The position numbers were made by a program, and so were the translations under genes. A DNA stretch of 64,000 bases from Sambucus nigra. Taxonomy: Eukaryota > Streptophyta > Magnoliopsida > Dipsacales > Adoxaceae. Under the pieces are notes generated by a model. That model was not told the DNA's origin, did no database searches, and saw nothing but the letters and a program-made list of their open reading frames with translations. Below are positions 47,943 through 60,042 of the stretch, in pieces. Location: the NCBI GenBank assembly GCA_949130495.1, contig OX422221.1, positions 29,090,917 to 29,154,916 of the forward strand, given 5' to 3'. Numbering within the stretch: position 1 is the stretch's first letter; the number at the start of each line of letters is the position of its first letter.

Positions 47943-48290
47943 ATGAAGAAGAAAAGAGAAGTATTCCTCTACGAGAGTTTGACAGATCAAGCATTCGATA
48001 ACAACGTTCCCATATGGAACTTATATGTTGATGGGCCATCTTGTTCAACCGGTAGTGGTGCATGTATAATACTTAACACTCCTGATGGAATTGATATTAA
48101 GTATGCACTACGTTTTCAATTCTGGGCTTCAAACAATGAAGTAGAGTACAAAGATCTTATTGTAGGCTTAAGTTTAGCCCATTCATTGAGTGCCGAGCAA
48201 GTTATAGCACACAGTGATTCTCAACTTATAGTAAACCAAACACTGGGTTTATATGGAGACAAGGGATAATTGACAACCAGGTATTTATCT
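47943..48290 (+). pseudogene. Second, archaeal-type RNase H domain
   Basis: WNLYVDGPSCSTGSGACIIL holds the first catalytic Asp; ALRFQFWASNNEVEYKDLI holds the Glu (in place NNxxEYxxL); VIAHSDSQLIVNQ holds the next Asp. This second RNase H, related to plant and archaeal RNase HI (RVT_3), is a known extra domain of Tat-lineage elements and stands between the normal RNase H and integrase. The domain is continuous over 108 codons, the best preserved part of this polyprotein. Confidence 0.82.
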
Positions 48291-48329
48291 AAGGCGATGG
48301 AAGTTATTGCAAAATTACCAGTTGTTCAA

Positions 48330-49698
48330 GGTTGGAAAATGCTCGAGTTGATGCCCTTACTCGGCTATATTATGCTACCAGAATTGAACTCCGACGAACT
48401 ATCCCTATTGAGATTTTGGCCAATAGGAGCATAGATGAAGATCTGATGGTCAATTGTATTTCCATAGACATGGGGCCATCATGGATGGACCCCATCAGAG
48501 CATACATTGAAGAGGTAACCCTACCAGTAGATATGGTGAAAGCCAATAAGTTGAAGTATAAAGCGTCTCAGTATGTTAGACAAAGGTGTTTTGTACAGGA
48601 GAGGACTAACAGTCAATTTGCAATGCTATGGGCATCCATTAGAGATCCAAGATCTAATTCAGGAGGTGCATGAAGGATCATGTGGATCTCACATAGCAGG
48701 GAGAACATTCTGCAAAGAATCAGTACTCAAGGGTATTACTAGCCAACAATGCGAATAGACTGTACAAATTTTTCCAAGAAGTGTGATAATGTCAGCGATT
48801 TTCTACAATTTGTAAAACTCCACATGCTGCCCTCACTCCAATCACTTCACCATAGACATTTGCCATGTGGGGTATAGACCCGGTCGGGACACTACCAACC
48901 ACCAGAGGAAGATTTAAATACTTGGTGGTTGTCGTGGATTATTTTACAAAATGGGTGGAGGCAGAGCCTTTGATAGATATGCCTTATGAAAAGGTCTATC
49001 AATTCATATGGAAAAATATCATTTGTAGGTATGGGTTGCCTTATGATTTCATTACCGACCATCGAATGCAGTTTGATAATTAGGAGTTAGTAGATTATTG
49101 TGCTCAATCCAATGGTCAAAAATTACATTCTGCTCCAGGACATTCTCAGTGTAATGGACAAACTGAAGTTACGAACATAACTTTACTTAATGGGTTGAAG
49201 AAAAGGCTCGATAATGCCAAGGGAAATTGGATAAATGATCTACACTCTGTCTTGTGGACATACAGAACAACACCGCGAACAGCAACTGGAGAATCCCCAT
49301 ATATGTTAGTATTTGGGACTGAAATTGTCATTCCTACCAAGCTAGGCTTTCCATCCCATAGAGTTTTAAATTTCAACTCTCCTATAAGTGAATTAATGAG
49401 AAGGTTGGATCTAGACATGATGGAAGAAGTAAGAGAAGATGTTGCCTTGCGCAATGCAGCTTATGAGTAAAGAAAAACACGTTTTTACTATAAAAGGATG
49501 AAACTGACCAACTTGAAGGAAAGAGATTATGTGTTGAAGAAAGTACAGCAGAAAAATAATAAGCTTGAAGCCAATTGGCATGGGCCCTATCATGTTTCAG
49601 CAGTGATCCGACCTGGAACCTATCGTATTGAAACCTTGGAAGGTGAAGAAGTCAAAAACCCATGGCATGCAGAGCATCTCCAAAAGTATTATTCGTGA
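48330..49698 (+). pseudogene. Integrase remnant
   Basis: MWGIDPVGTLP and VVVDYFTKWVEAEP give the first part of the core, ITDHRMQFDN the second catalytic Asp, and GHSQCNGQTEVTN the last, where the family has GNGQAEVTN with the catalytic Glu. DLHSVLWTYRTTPRTATGESP and FYYKRMK follow. The C-terminal domain ends NPWHAEHLQKYYS before TGA at 49696-49698. The zinc-binding HHCC segment before 48865 is scrambled (QQCE, KKCDN, FLQFVKLH). Stops occur at 49081, 49468 and elsewhere. Confidence 0.85.
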
Positions 49699-50475
49699 TG
49701 ATTGTAATCAGTTCTGAACTTGCAATATTAATAAAATCTCCAGTTTCTTTCCATTTTTGTTGTTCATTTTTTTGGGGGGAGTACTCGTGATATGCACTAC
49801 ATTATCTTGATAAAAACGTTATAAATTGTTGCTCGGTTCAGAAAATTATTGCTCGACTCAGCAAATATTGTCCTGAAAGTTACTCGACATGAGCAATAAG
49901 TTACTGGGAGCAGCCACAAAATTGATCATTAATACATGAAGTCCAAGTCAAGAGGATGTTAAAATCCTCAAGAAACTTGGTTTGCAAACATAAGGATAGA
50001 ACAATATCTTTATCCTGCTGGGAAAAGTACAGGAAGAAAGTTGCAAAGGTTCCTCAAGAGGAACATAAGCACATATTCCACAAACGCCTGGTCACACCAT
50101 TGGTAGTTAATGCAAAAATCCAATACTTGGGTGCATTAGTAAAACCTTTGGAGACACATGGGTAACTAGCTATAAATTTATATTTTAATCTAAGTATGCT
50201 AGTAAAACCTATGTATTCATCTAACTAGCTCTAAATTTAGATTTTAATCTAACTGTGCTAGTATAACTTATTAGCTCTAAATTTAGATTTTAATCAAAGT
50301 ATGCTAATATAACATCTGCACTCATTTATCATTGATACTTAACTTAATCAAAGTGTATCGGTAGAATTAATTATAAAGAAAGGATTAACATTCAATAAAA
50401 AATATGTTGTTTCAATTTCCATTTCATTAAATCAAATCAATTAAAAATTGTGTTAAAAAAACAGAGGACAAAGTT
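49699..50475 (+). other. Spacer between integrase and the antisense gene
   Basis: Untranslated. At 50164-50310 a short unit (ctctaaatttagattttaatc, then ..tgctagtat) is repeated three times with variation. Confidence 0.5.
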
Positions 50476-53026
50476 TTATTCTGCATGACATTTTCCTTCA
50501 GCTTTAGAAACAGGGTCCATTCCAGCAAGAGGATCATCTAAAGTATAAAGAGAGTTGATGAAGTTAAAATCTTGAAGCATGCTGGTATTGCTGCTACTAG
50601 AATGATCAAGTAGGTGACGAGGTCGGATGATCTCTAATTCATCATGAAGCTCGTAATCTCCCAGGTACTTTGAAATTAAGCATTGAGGAATACGGTGTAC
50701 AGGAATCCATTTGACATATAACTTAAAAGGAGGATTGTCAAGCTCAAGCAAGCCTGGATCATAGAAGTCCCACAATGAGCTATTTTGATCCACTTTCATC
50801 ACTGCCAAAGCAATTATCCAGCCCCATTTGTAGCTCTCATTATTATTTTGTTGATGTTTATCATCAAGATGCCTCATATCTTCTTTATACCCATCCATCT
50901 AGACTTCCCTTGGTTGCTTATGGAATTGGAATGTTAATTTATCAACCTGAGAATGTAGCTTCTTCAACACTCATCCTTAACCTGTAATTGAGAATTTAGT
51001 GAATAGTTGTTCAGACAAGGTCTGTAGCTTCTGGGACATCTCAGTAATAGCTTGATCTTTAGCTTTTAATTGCACAGATTGATTGGTAAGGGCATGTTGG
51101 GTCCTGACTTCCTCTATAGTACCTTGGACAGGCTTGACTCTAGCTCAGAAAGATGAAGAAACAGTTTTTTTTTTCTTTAGAGCTTCCAACTCCTCACTCA
51201 ACCTTACATTTTCAGCTTCTAAGAAGGAATGACCATCATCTGTAGTAGCAACAACAACAGTGGATGACTTCAGAGCATCAAGTTCATATCTCAAGTTATT
51301 ATTTTCTTCCTCTAGAATCTTGGCAATGTCCCTTACTTCATCCGTCTCACGTTTCAACAAGAATTCTTATTTTCAAAAATGAGAAGCAAACTTATCCAAC
51401 TTTTTCTCAAAGCCCCAGCCTTCACTAAGAACTTGGAACTTCTTCTCATAATCCTCATTCAAAAGTTCCCTAGCATCATTATGTTCCTCTTGCATCTCTT
51501 CAATCATTTTAAAGTAGGCAACATTATTGGCTACCACACGATTAAGAAGACACTTCAGATGAACATATGCCTCTTTGGCTTGCTCGGATACCCCTTCTCT
51601 GAGCAACTACCGTAGGTCGACTTCAGACAGAGATAAGTGACCAGCTTTGAAAAGCTCATTACACCTATGGAGTATCTCGGAGTCAGTAGATGAGAAGTAT
51701 TCCAGTTTATTCATAAACTATTCAGAAAAATAAATCCATCAATCAACAAGTTGCAAAATATTAAAAAACATAAGGCTTGTTGGGATTCAAGCAGAGACTT
51801 CTTTAACTCATTAAAAGCTTCTTCAACTTCATCAGAGGAAAAAGCTCTTAAATCCTCATCTTTCTCCAACATATTATTGAAGTCAATGAGGAACTGCATA
51901 AAAACAACAAAGAAAGTCAGTATTGTGAAGAACAAGTCAAGAGATAGTAATTACAGAAGGTAAAAGGAATATACCATAGCAAGGCTTTGAGCAGCCGTGT
52001 TAGAACTCTTGGAGAGAGGTAATGCAGCAGCAGCACTCCTGTATTTTTATTTTTCCCAATCTCATTTTTATTTTTCACCCCTGTATCAGCTCGTTTGAAG
52101 GGGGATTGGCCAAAATATCTCCTAAAATGTTGGGAATCTTCCTCTTCCCCATGGATGTAGCAAGGGGCAAATTCGAATCTAAGGAGGAAGGGGAAAGGGA
52201 ATCAAAGTCACCACTTCCAGATGCAGTGGCTGAGGAAGTGGAAGGAGGTTCTTATTCAAGGTCAATTACAAGGGAAGGAGTAGGATGAGCAATAAAGTAA
52301 GAGATTTTGTTCTTGTACTGCAGCAAATAAGATGCAGATCTGATGTGCTCCTCGCTAATCCTTTGATGAAGTCCCCAAATAAACTTCAACTCCCTCAAAT
52401 TCACCTCACTTTCCTTGGGGCACCTTCTCTTCTAATCAACTGCAATAAGAAGTTACAGAGCAACAATTAGTGTAACATTCAAACAAGATATGTACAAGCA
52501 AAGCAGTTAAATAAGGAATAACCTATCCCATTGCCAAAAGGAGGTCACCTAGGCCCCTGGTACTCAGCATTTCCAGTCAACGGGACGTATTGCTAGTTTT
52601 TTACAACAACCCCATGCTCAAAATAATATTTATTGGTGTCTGGGAGATTAACTACTTATTTTTTATTTACATCACTAGTCTTTAAGTAAAAAGTGGTGTC
52701 ACTAGTCACCCACTTATAACAAAATATTATCTCTGGAATCCCTAGTTGGGTTCCATGAATATAATTCAACATATATACTCCATTTACAACTCTCCAAGTA
52801 TTGGGGGCTACCCTAGCAGATACAACATCAAAATATTGACAAAACTTAAGGCACAGTGGGTTGGGAGGAAAGGAAAACCCACACTCAGCTATAAAAATAG
52901 ATGGAAACCAGTGACCCTCAGCAAGTGAGAAAAAATCAGCAGGTAAAATAGCATGTTCCAAAATAACCCAAGAGGGAATTTTAAAATCATTATCAATTCA
53001 TCAAGAGAATCAACAGAGTAAACCAT
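50476..53026 (-). pseudogene. Antisense multi-exon gene inside the Tat-type element (Transposase_28-like and coiled coil)
   Basis: The minus strand holds a coherent gene. It starts at ATG 53026 (MVYSVDSLDEL) and, after a one-base shift, reads FSLAEGHWFP, FIAECGFSFPPNPL and RVAPNTWRVVNGVYML, which resembles the N-terminal domain of proteins called putative gypsy-type transposon (Pfam Transposase_28) in plants. Introns 52440-52522 (AG|GTTATT...TTGCAG) and 51894-51974 (ATG|GTATAT...ATGCAG) fit plant rules, and a possible GC-AG one lies at 51718-51776. Then come heptad-rich coiled coils (EEENNNLRYELDALK; RLSEELEALKKKK) at about 51606-51145 and a C-terminal frame of 140 residues ending at 50476. 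Stops and shifts show decay. Its function is unknown; extra antisense frames are known in Tat-lineage elements. Confidence 0.6.
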
Positions 53027-53189
53027 GATGAAGAATAGAAGAGAAAAGAAAGAATTCTTACAAGAATTAAGGATTCAGCAAGAACTGAAGAACAGAAAAT
53101 GATAATTCGAGAAAGAAAAAGAAAGCTTGAAGACACTGTAGCCCAAAAACACTCGGAGGATTTGAGATGGAAAAAGTTCATGGCTTTTA

Positions 53190-53206
53190 CCGCTCTTTAT
53201 AGGTTG
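53190..53206 (-). promoter_or_regulatory. Possible TATA box of the antisense gene
   Basis: The minus strand reads CCTATAAAGAGCGG about 170 bases before the ATG at 53026. A TATA box at this spot, inside the element and not in the LTR, would allow transcription against the retroelement. Confidence 0.4.
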
Positions 53207-53484
53207 CCTCGAAAACTGGAAAAGTAATGATTAGAAGGCAGCGTCAATGGAACTGGTGGCGGCTAAAAGGCAGAAAAGAGAGATTTACCCAAAAATGATT
53301 CGTTAAAGCGGTCGATAATTTTAAAAATGCCATGTGTATTATATCCCCATATTTAAACCATAAATGTTTACAAGTATGAGAAGTCAAAAATCGATCAGGC
53401 CTAAAATTATTGCCCGAGAAACTTTAAGAGCCAAAATGCTCCATACTCTTGTAAAAACTTCAAGCATAAAACATTGAGGACTTT

Positions 53485-53911
53485 TATTGATACCAAAAAT
53501 TATCCATCTACATGGACCATTCAGATACTGACACGTGTTATAAATAGTGGGAGATTAATCCTACTGATTAAGTATGGAATACCGACCAACTCCAGGAATG
53601 ACGACCAACGTGATAGGCAAACACCAAAAGTTGTATATATTAATGATTGTACAAATGTAAATATCTACGATATAAAGACATTCCATCTCTTGATATTCCA
53701 TCTCTTGTACACCCCCTGGGGACTATAAATACATTGTAAACCCTACAAACAGAGGGAGACGAAAAGAGAGGCAATTGAATAATCCCAAGGAAATACACAA
53801 CAGTGGACGTAGGCTCTTTCCTTAAGCCGAACCACTTTAAAAATATCGTGTCTCTTATTTTTATTTATCTGTTATCAACTAATTAGGCTCGTCTAGTTTT
53901 TTGCATCAACA
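53485..53911 (+). repeat. 3' LTR of the Tat-type element (427 bp)
   Basis: Matches 43365-43812. Its first two bases have changed to TA. It carries a short local duplication (ttccatctcttgatattccatctcttg) and lacks about 40 bp around 53600 that the 5' LTR has. Confidence 0.9.
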
Positions 53912-53916
53912 CCCAT

Positions 53917-56630
53917 GTTGAATACTCTTCCCATGAAGTGTAGCACACAAAATGTAAACTATAAATGTTACCCAATTGGACTTAGTTTCAAGTTGTAATT
54001 CTAGTTGATGTTTCACTTTGAATATATTGAGAATATATGAGGTTAGAGAGATGAAATCAAACATCTACACTAAAATAAATTAATTCACAAAATTATTAAT
54101 TATCATTTAGGCTAATACGATATAGAGGGTCGAGTATGGATAATTATGGTTGTTGACATGACTCAGTATAGAGAGATGGTTTTATTAAGATTTGGATATT
54201 CTTGTGGTGGTGGTAGAAGATGATGATGTCAATTTATTACAGCCTACACCAGCTAAAAATAGCAGGCTTTGTGTTAGTGAACTCGGTAGTTAGAGAGGGA
54301 TAGTTTTTGTTGATTGTGTCAATGCCAGATAAAAAATAGTGGACTTACATTCATGTGTCCCCGTAGTGAGTGGGGGATAGTCATGGGTTATTTGTTGTAC
54401 AAATAACCCCATAGTTAGTGGGATTTATTCTCGATTTTAGGATTTGGTGTAAGAGTGACCCTTAGTTAGTTGGGGCTAATCCTAGCTTACTTATAAAGAT
54501 ATTATCATGTTTATTGGGTATATTAGTGATCTCTTAATAACTGGGAACTGATTAGTCACAAATATTGCATATTAGCGCCCGTTATCTTTATGCATTCTAG
54601 CACTTTTGTATTCTTTAACCCCTATATTTGTACTCATTAACGTATAACTTTGGTTTTTATATATGCTTTGTAGGGTTTAATTTAGCTTTTGTAGGTATTG
54701 GAATGCTTATTGTGAGTATTGGTCGCTTTTTAGAGAAGTTTCATTGTCTGACTCAACTTCAAGGGAAATTTAGTCATTTTATACTTCATATTCGACTCAG
54801 TGGAAATCCAGAGAAGCATAGTTTGTTGAGTTAGCTTCACGTGGATGTGAACGACATGTCGTTTGGAGTCCGAACAAAGAAGTTATAACCAATGTTGTAC
54901 ATAAACCATTCTTACCTTCTAACGACCAAAGAACACAACTGGTATACCAGACTTGGGACTCAGATCGACCGCCCTTTTGAAATATGCATGCCATGATTCA
55001 CAACTACCGATCGATTGACCCCTGGCCCCGGTCGACCATGCCCTTCAAATCTGCATTTTTTCCCCTTTTTTTGTTTTACCTTTGTTTTTATTACAACTTA
55101 CTATATAAGCCCATTTAGGTTTCTTTGGTAAGGAGAGATTATATATAAATTGTATTTCTTATTTTCTTAGTTAGGTTAGGGAGGCTAGGGTTTGGAGGTG
55201 GTTTTGGGTGTGGCTTTTCTCATTCCTAGGGTTTACCCAATTGGTTGGGTAAGAACACTATTCATCATCTCTCTCCTTGAATTCAAGCTTCCATTGATCT
55301 TTTATTATTACGTTAACTTGTGTACTTGCTTTGTAACTTAGATTTATTATTTTCATTTACTTTCTTGCATTTATTGCTTTCATTTAATACATGTCATTTA
55401 ACATGCTTTCTAGCTAACTTAGTTTAGGTTGTGATTGATTGAACTCACCTAGGGCTTATTTAGTTGCTTTGCTTTGGTGATGGGTTTTATGAGTTTAATT
55501 CGATTGGGTTGTTCTTGATTTTACGCCTAGGATATTTAACAGTGTATATCATGTATCCTCTATATTTACGACCTTGCGTGTGTAATTTTTTGGGTATTTG
55601 TTGACGCCAAAATCATAGTAGGCTTTTAAGACAATTTAGGGGGTGACAACTCTGGATTTAATTAATTAATGAAATGAGATTTAATCTTGTTATACTTGTC
55701 TTCCCATGTAACCGTTTATACTAATTAACTCAAGGTGAGGGATATTTGTTGCAATCTATTATTTTTACTCGTTTTGTTAAACTTAGTTTACATATATGCC
55801 TAGAATAATCTTTCTTTCTGTTATATGATATCTTTTACACTTTTATTGAGAAGTAATAAACCAATCAAAGTCTAGCAACATTTATCTGTGGGTTAGATAC
55901 TCAGACTGGACATTATACTCCCGTAAAGAGTGTAGTCAATAGTTTGGGTTATTGTATTGAGGCGGTGAAATTAATTCAACGACTGGCATACTGACACTGT
56001 GCTACTTTTCCCCCTTAATCAGGAACTGATAGGATATCATAAGACTTCATAAAATATATTATGAAAAGATAACACCGGTGATGGTGAGGCAAGTTATTCA
56101 ATAGTTAACCTAATAACTGTGGATTTATTATTTATACGCATGATTCTCAGTTTCATTACTAAAGTTACGTAGTTGTTTTATCTTCCGGTGGGCCTAACAC
56201 TCCGCATTGTTACATGTGCTCCATCAAGTAAGATTTATCTTTATTTCCTTCAAGCACTGAGTCACCCTTTCTAGTCATCACCAGTTTCATAGATGTAGGT
56301 GTTAGACCCCACTTTTATTTTATTTCTTTTGAATGATGTGAGGTTTATAATTTACCTCTTAGACATTGTACCCAAATTTTAGATATCTTTTATGTTGAGA
56401 ATAGTGGAGACAGTAGTATTATCATGTATTAACTTTGGTATTATTATTGTCAAATATTTCTAGTTCTTATTTAAAGTTAGTGTGTAATACACCGGCATTT
56501 TGAGGACTAGGAATTTAATTATTTTGGGAGAAATAATATTTATTTGAATTGCAGAATTTTAAATTTGGCAATTGAGGTCAAAATTTGAGAATGTTATAAA
56601 GTATTTCGGGTGATGATTCTGAGTGCAGGG
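53917..56630. other. LTR-like spacer without coding domains
   Basis: Likely an old retrotransposon remnant. At 54270-54480 the words tagttagtggg/tagttagttgggg recur. At 54965-55055 there is the block gatcgaccgcc, ccgatcgattgacccctgg, ccccggtcgaccatg, followed by aaatctgcattttttcc, as in the long LTRs. A TATA-like ACTATATAAGCCC is at 55101, and a leader-like sequence follows. No gene is supported. Confidence 0.4.
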
Positions 56631-57487
56631 TGATATGCCCAAAGTTCACCCTCTTACTCAGAGTAACTAAACTCGGTCAATCTCGCAGCCGAGGTGACAA
56701 GAAGCTTATGAACGATAAGCAAGGTCATCTTTATAATGTCATCCCCCTCACATACCAACCTCCACTGACTACCAGCTGAGGTCAGCAAAGTCTCATGGGC
56801 TTGATCATCTGCCAACATCATCATCGGCCTCAGCCGACGTTATAGCTACCTTATACCTAACCTCGATCAGCCCTCCTAACCAAGGTCATCACGGTTATTG
56901 ACAAGACAAAGAAACTACATCTGACTCCACCAACCTCGTACCCGTCCAGGCCGAGGTTATATCAACTAGGGACATAGGGCCAAACATTTATAAGAACGTG
57001 TAAGGTTTGGCACACGTGAACAGATCAGTTATCGCCGAATCATTCCCCTAACGTGAGGGAATATTGAGGTCATCATTATCTACTTAATATTAGCCAGTGT
57101 CACTCTCATAGTGGTCCGATTCTCATGCACATGCTCATTGCTTGCTTGGGGGGTACATTACACCCCCCCTAAGCACTATATATAGAGGTCATCCTCTACC
57201 TTGCAAAAGGATCCAGAATTACAACCCTAGCTAAAACTTTGTCTGTTTACACAGTAGAGAGAGAAATCTTGAGAGATTGTATCCATGGCCATTAATGCCT
57301 TCATCTAGTGATATTACTCACACACTCATAGTGGACGTAGGCCAGATTAGTTGAACCACTTATATACAAGTGTTAATCCTATTCTCCTCACCTCAATCTA
57401 CTTTATATTAACTCTTCTGCTGCCATTGTTATCACTAGTTTGAGCTTGTCAATACCTTACCTGGTGGTGCTATTTATCACATCATCA
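56631..57487 (+). repeat. LTR of a second gypsy element
   Basis: Probably starts TGATATGCCC and ends near CATCATCA (57487). Features: a C/G-rich part with repeated cgaggt/gaggtca words, a TATA box (CACTATATATAGAGG, 57173-57187), and tagtggacgtaggccagatt near 57331, shared in kind with the LTR at 43365. The boundary is uncertain because no second LTR is present. Confidence 0.55.
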
Positions 57488-57948
57488 TTTTTACGCCGTT
57501 TGTGGGAACGAGAAGATTCATCTCTCCCTCTTTTATTGCTTAACCTCATCGGAGACTCTGGTGGTGAACCAGGCCTCATCCTTCGCGTGAAGTTGTGTCA
57601 CCATTGAAAGAGGTCCTTTAAGGTATCAAGCTCTCTAATATTTTCATTGCAGGCTCCTTAATCTTAACATATGGCACCGGAGTAACCACCACCTACTCTA
57701 CCTTCTAGTTTGGAGGACCAGTTCCAACCAGGCACCACCCGAGTCTGAGATGGTTGAGGTGGCAGTAGCCTTGAAGTCCTTGGCTGCAACTCAGCAAGTG
57801 ATGCAGGAGCAGTTTACCCAGCTAAGCCAAAACATAATGAGACCACCTGGGGTCTCACCGAACCACATCTTGAGGTCAGGGGACCACCCCAGGCACCGCG
57901 AAAAGACCAACCTACTCCTCAACGGAGGAGGGACATTGCTGGCCCTAG
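57488..57948 (+). pseudogene. Leader and start of gag, cut off
   Basis: The leader phrase acgccgtttgtgggaacg follows the LTR, as at 43825 in the Tat-type element. The frame from 57750 begins MVEVAVALKSLAATQQVMQEQ, a coiled N-terminal gag segment like that at 43960 of the other element. The gag sequence ends near 57945, where unrelated sequence (the copia LTR) begins. The rest of this element is not in the window. Confidence 0.5.
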
Positions 57949-58670
57949 GTGTTTATGAAGCACCTTATACTTTTGACTCACTTGAGTCTGTATTGTATAA
58001 GTGTTCATCTAGTTTGGAAATTGTGACAAAATTGGGTCTATCCTAGAAACCAGAGAACCTCAGAGTTTGGTTTTCTATTTTGTTCTTCTTGCTTGATTGA
58101 TCTAGATACCTTTACCAACACTCACACACATAAGAATTGCATTCATACTATCCATATTGCATATAATTGTGTGTATATATGTTAAGTGTATTTAAATCCC
58201 TTAAATTAATTTTTTAACATTTTTGGGGAATTTTATAAACTTTTAAAATAAGGTTTTTATTAATTAAAATTTGGTTTTAAAAGTCTTTGGGGTAAATCTG
58301 CAATTATGGTTTGTTGGTTTTATTGGATGAAAGTTTCCTTGGGTAGAATCCGAAAGCGGTAGAGACTTCAGGGTGTGTTTGTATTTATTTTTGGACGCGC
58401 GTTTGTTAACCTCTTTTTGCCCAACATCTGTTGCATTCTGATTGGTTGAATTTGTGTTTCTTCGAAGACAGTAAACCAGCGAATGTTAACAGCCCTTGGA
58501 TCGTATTAATCAACGATTTGCATGCGCTATTACATAATCCATGTGAACATCATTTGAGCCAATCATGAGAGTTATAATCATCGCGTATCTTTAACCCTTG
58601 GATCAAAGTCAATAAACCTTGACTCAATCTGAGCCATTGGTTTGAACCCAGTTCTCGAATCTTCTCAGCC

Positions 58671-58686
58671 CCCTATATAAGGAGCC
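58671..58686 (+). promoter_or_regulatory. TATA box in the copia LTR
   Basis: CCCTATATAAGGAGCC precedes a GA-rich stretch at 58730-58795, where the transcript would begin. Confidence 0.6.
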
Positions 58687-58800
58687 CTACTCTCAGCTAT
58701 ATTAGACTCTTGCCATTTCGTCCTTTCCAGAGAGAGAAAGAGAGTAGAGAGAGAAGATAGAAAATAGAGAGAAACCAGAGAAGAGAGAGAAAGAGTTAGA

Positions 58801-58821
58801 AACCCTAACCCTAACCCTAAA
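58801..58821 (+). repeat. Short telomere-like motif (CCCTAA)3
   Basis: AACCCTAACCCTAACCCTAA in the transcribed part of the LTR. Plant telobox motifs of this kind occur in leaders of active genes; three units do not mean a telomere. Confidence 0.8.
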
Positions 58822-59971
58822 TCGTCCAACACCTTTTTCAAACCATAACCTCTTTTTAAAACTAGTTGATACCAAACACAACCTTGAGTGTTTGAGAGTT
58901 TGAGAGTTGGTTTGATTGGTTGTTTAATGTTGTAACCTCTTCGTTCTTAGATCTTGTGTCCAACTTAAGCATTTCACTTAGATCTAAGTTTCTGCTTCAT
59001 AGAAATATTAGATCTGAGCATTTTATGTTACATTTCACTTAGATCTGCATATTTTGTTTCTCGTCTTGAGAAATCTATTGTTGATTATTTTTTGTAAATG
59101 TTTTTGACTTCGAAATCAACAATAACATTTTATGTTTCTAGTTCTTGTAAAACAAAATCTTTGACCTAGTTTGGAATCTCACTCGGTGGTTTTCAATCTC
59201 AAAAATATTTTCAAAACCTTGAGATTGATTAAGATCTTGAAACGTCTTCCGAGCAAGATAACCGTGGATTCTGGGATTTTTATAAAGGTCAAATAAGGAT
59301 AAGTTTTATAACGAAGAGAGAAATAGAAAATCATAGCATATAGATCTTGTATGTAATTTGATAGGACTGTTTGTATAAATCAGTGTGTGTGTGTGTGTTC
59401 ATGCGTGTGTTAGAAAGCACTTTCACAAACACTGACACCCTACCACACTAAAAGTATTGGTAATAAGATCTCAAGAACGAGAGTCGACGTAAAGAACTTG
59501 AAGAAATTGGAAGTTAGAAAACTGGGAGAACAACATCAACAAACAGAACTACAGAGAAGTTATAAGGACACCATTGGGTACATTCCTAAAATTATAGGTC
59601 TGAGTTGTGTGCATGTTTGTTACAGAGTTTGTAACTCTTATAATTTGTTTTAGTGGATTTTGTTTTGTTACTCCGTAGAGGGAGTCGTGGATGTTTCCTC
59701 AGTTTGATGAGGTTTTACCACGTTAAAAATCCTTGTTCTTAATCTTTCTACATCTCCTCATCTAATTCTTGGTTGTGCTTAGTTTAAATTTTTTAAACTG
59801 ATTTATCAAACCTGTTAACCAATCTTGAACAGATCTCGTACATATTTTTGTTAAACACATCTTGTAATTATTTGATTTGATTTTAAGAAAAGAGTTTCTT
59901 CAAAAAACTGTTCGGAGTTACTTAAATAGTTTAATTTTATATTAAACGGCTTTAGTAACAGTATTTCAATT

Positions 59972-59984
59972 GGTATCAGAGCCT
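59972..59984 (+). other. Primer-binding site for initiator methionine tRNA
   Basis: TGGTATCAGAGCC two bases after the LTR end CA. Confidence 0.92.
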
Positions 59985-60042
59985 TGTAAGTTTCTTTTAA
60001 AAAAGATCCTGTGTTTATGAAATTGTTTTCTAAAAATCAAAC

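Larger units (their letters stand above)
43365..53911 (+). mobile_element. Tat-type Ty3/gypsy retrotransposon, 10.5 kb, with an extra antisense gene
   Basis: Bounded by CCCAT at 43360-43364 and 53912-53916. LTRs at 43365-43812 and 53485-53911 start TGTTGAT (TATTGAT in the right copy) and end ATCAACA. Order on the plus strand: gag, protease, reverse transcriptase/RNase H, a second archaeal-type RNase H, integrase, then 3.8 kb before the 3' LTR that carries a gene on the other strand. The second RNase H, the CEFHRDHAHTT finger and the VLVDNGSS protease point to the Tat (Ogre/Retand-like) lineage. All sense domains are broken by stops and shifts. Confidence 0.9.
57949..59969 (+). repeat. 5' LTR of the copia element
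   Basis: The right edge is clear: ...AACAGTATTTCA, then AT and the primer-binding site. The left edge lies between TGTTTATGAAGC (57948) and about 58017; without the 3' LTR it cannot be fixed. It holds a TATA box (CCCTATATAAGGAGCC, 58671-58686), a purine-rich GAGAGA leader and three CCCTAA units. Confidence 0.65.

Noticed and set aside
58801..58821. Possible interstitial telomere
   Set aside because: Only three CCCTAA units, inside a well-defined LTR leader.
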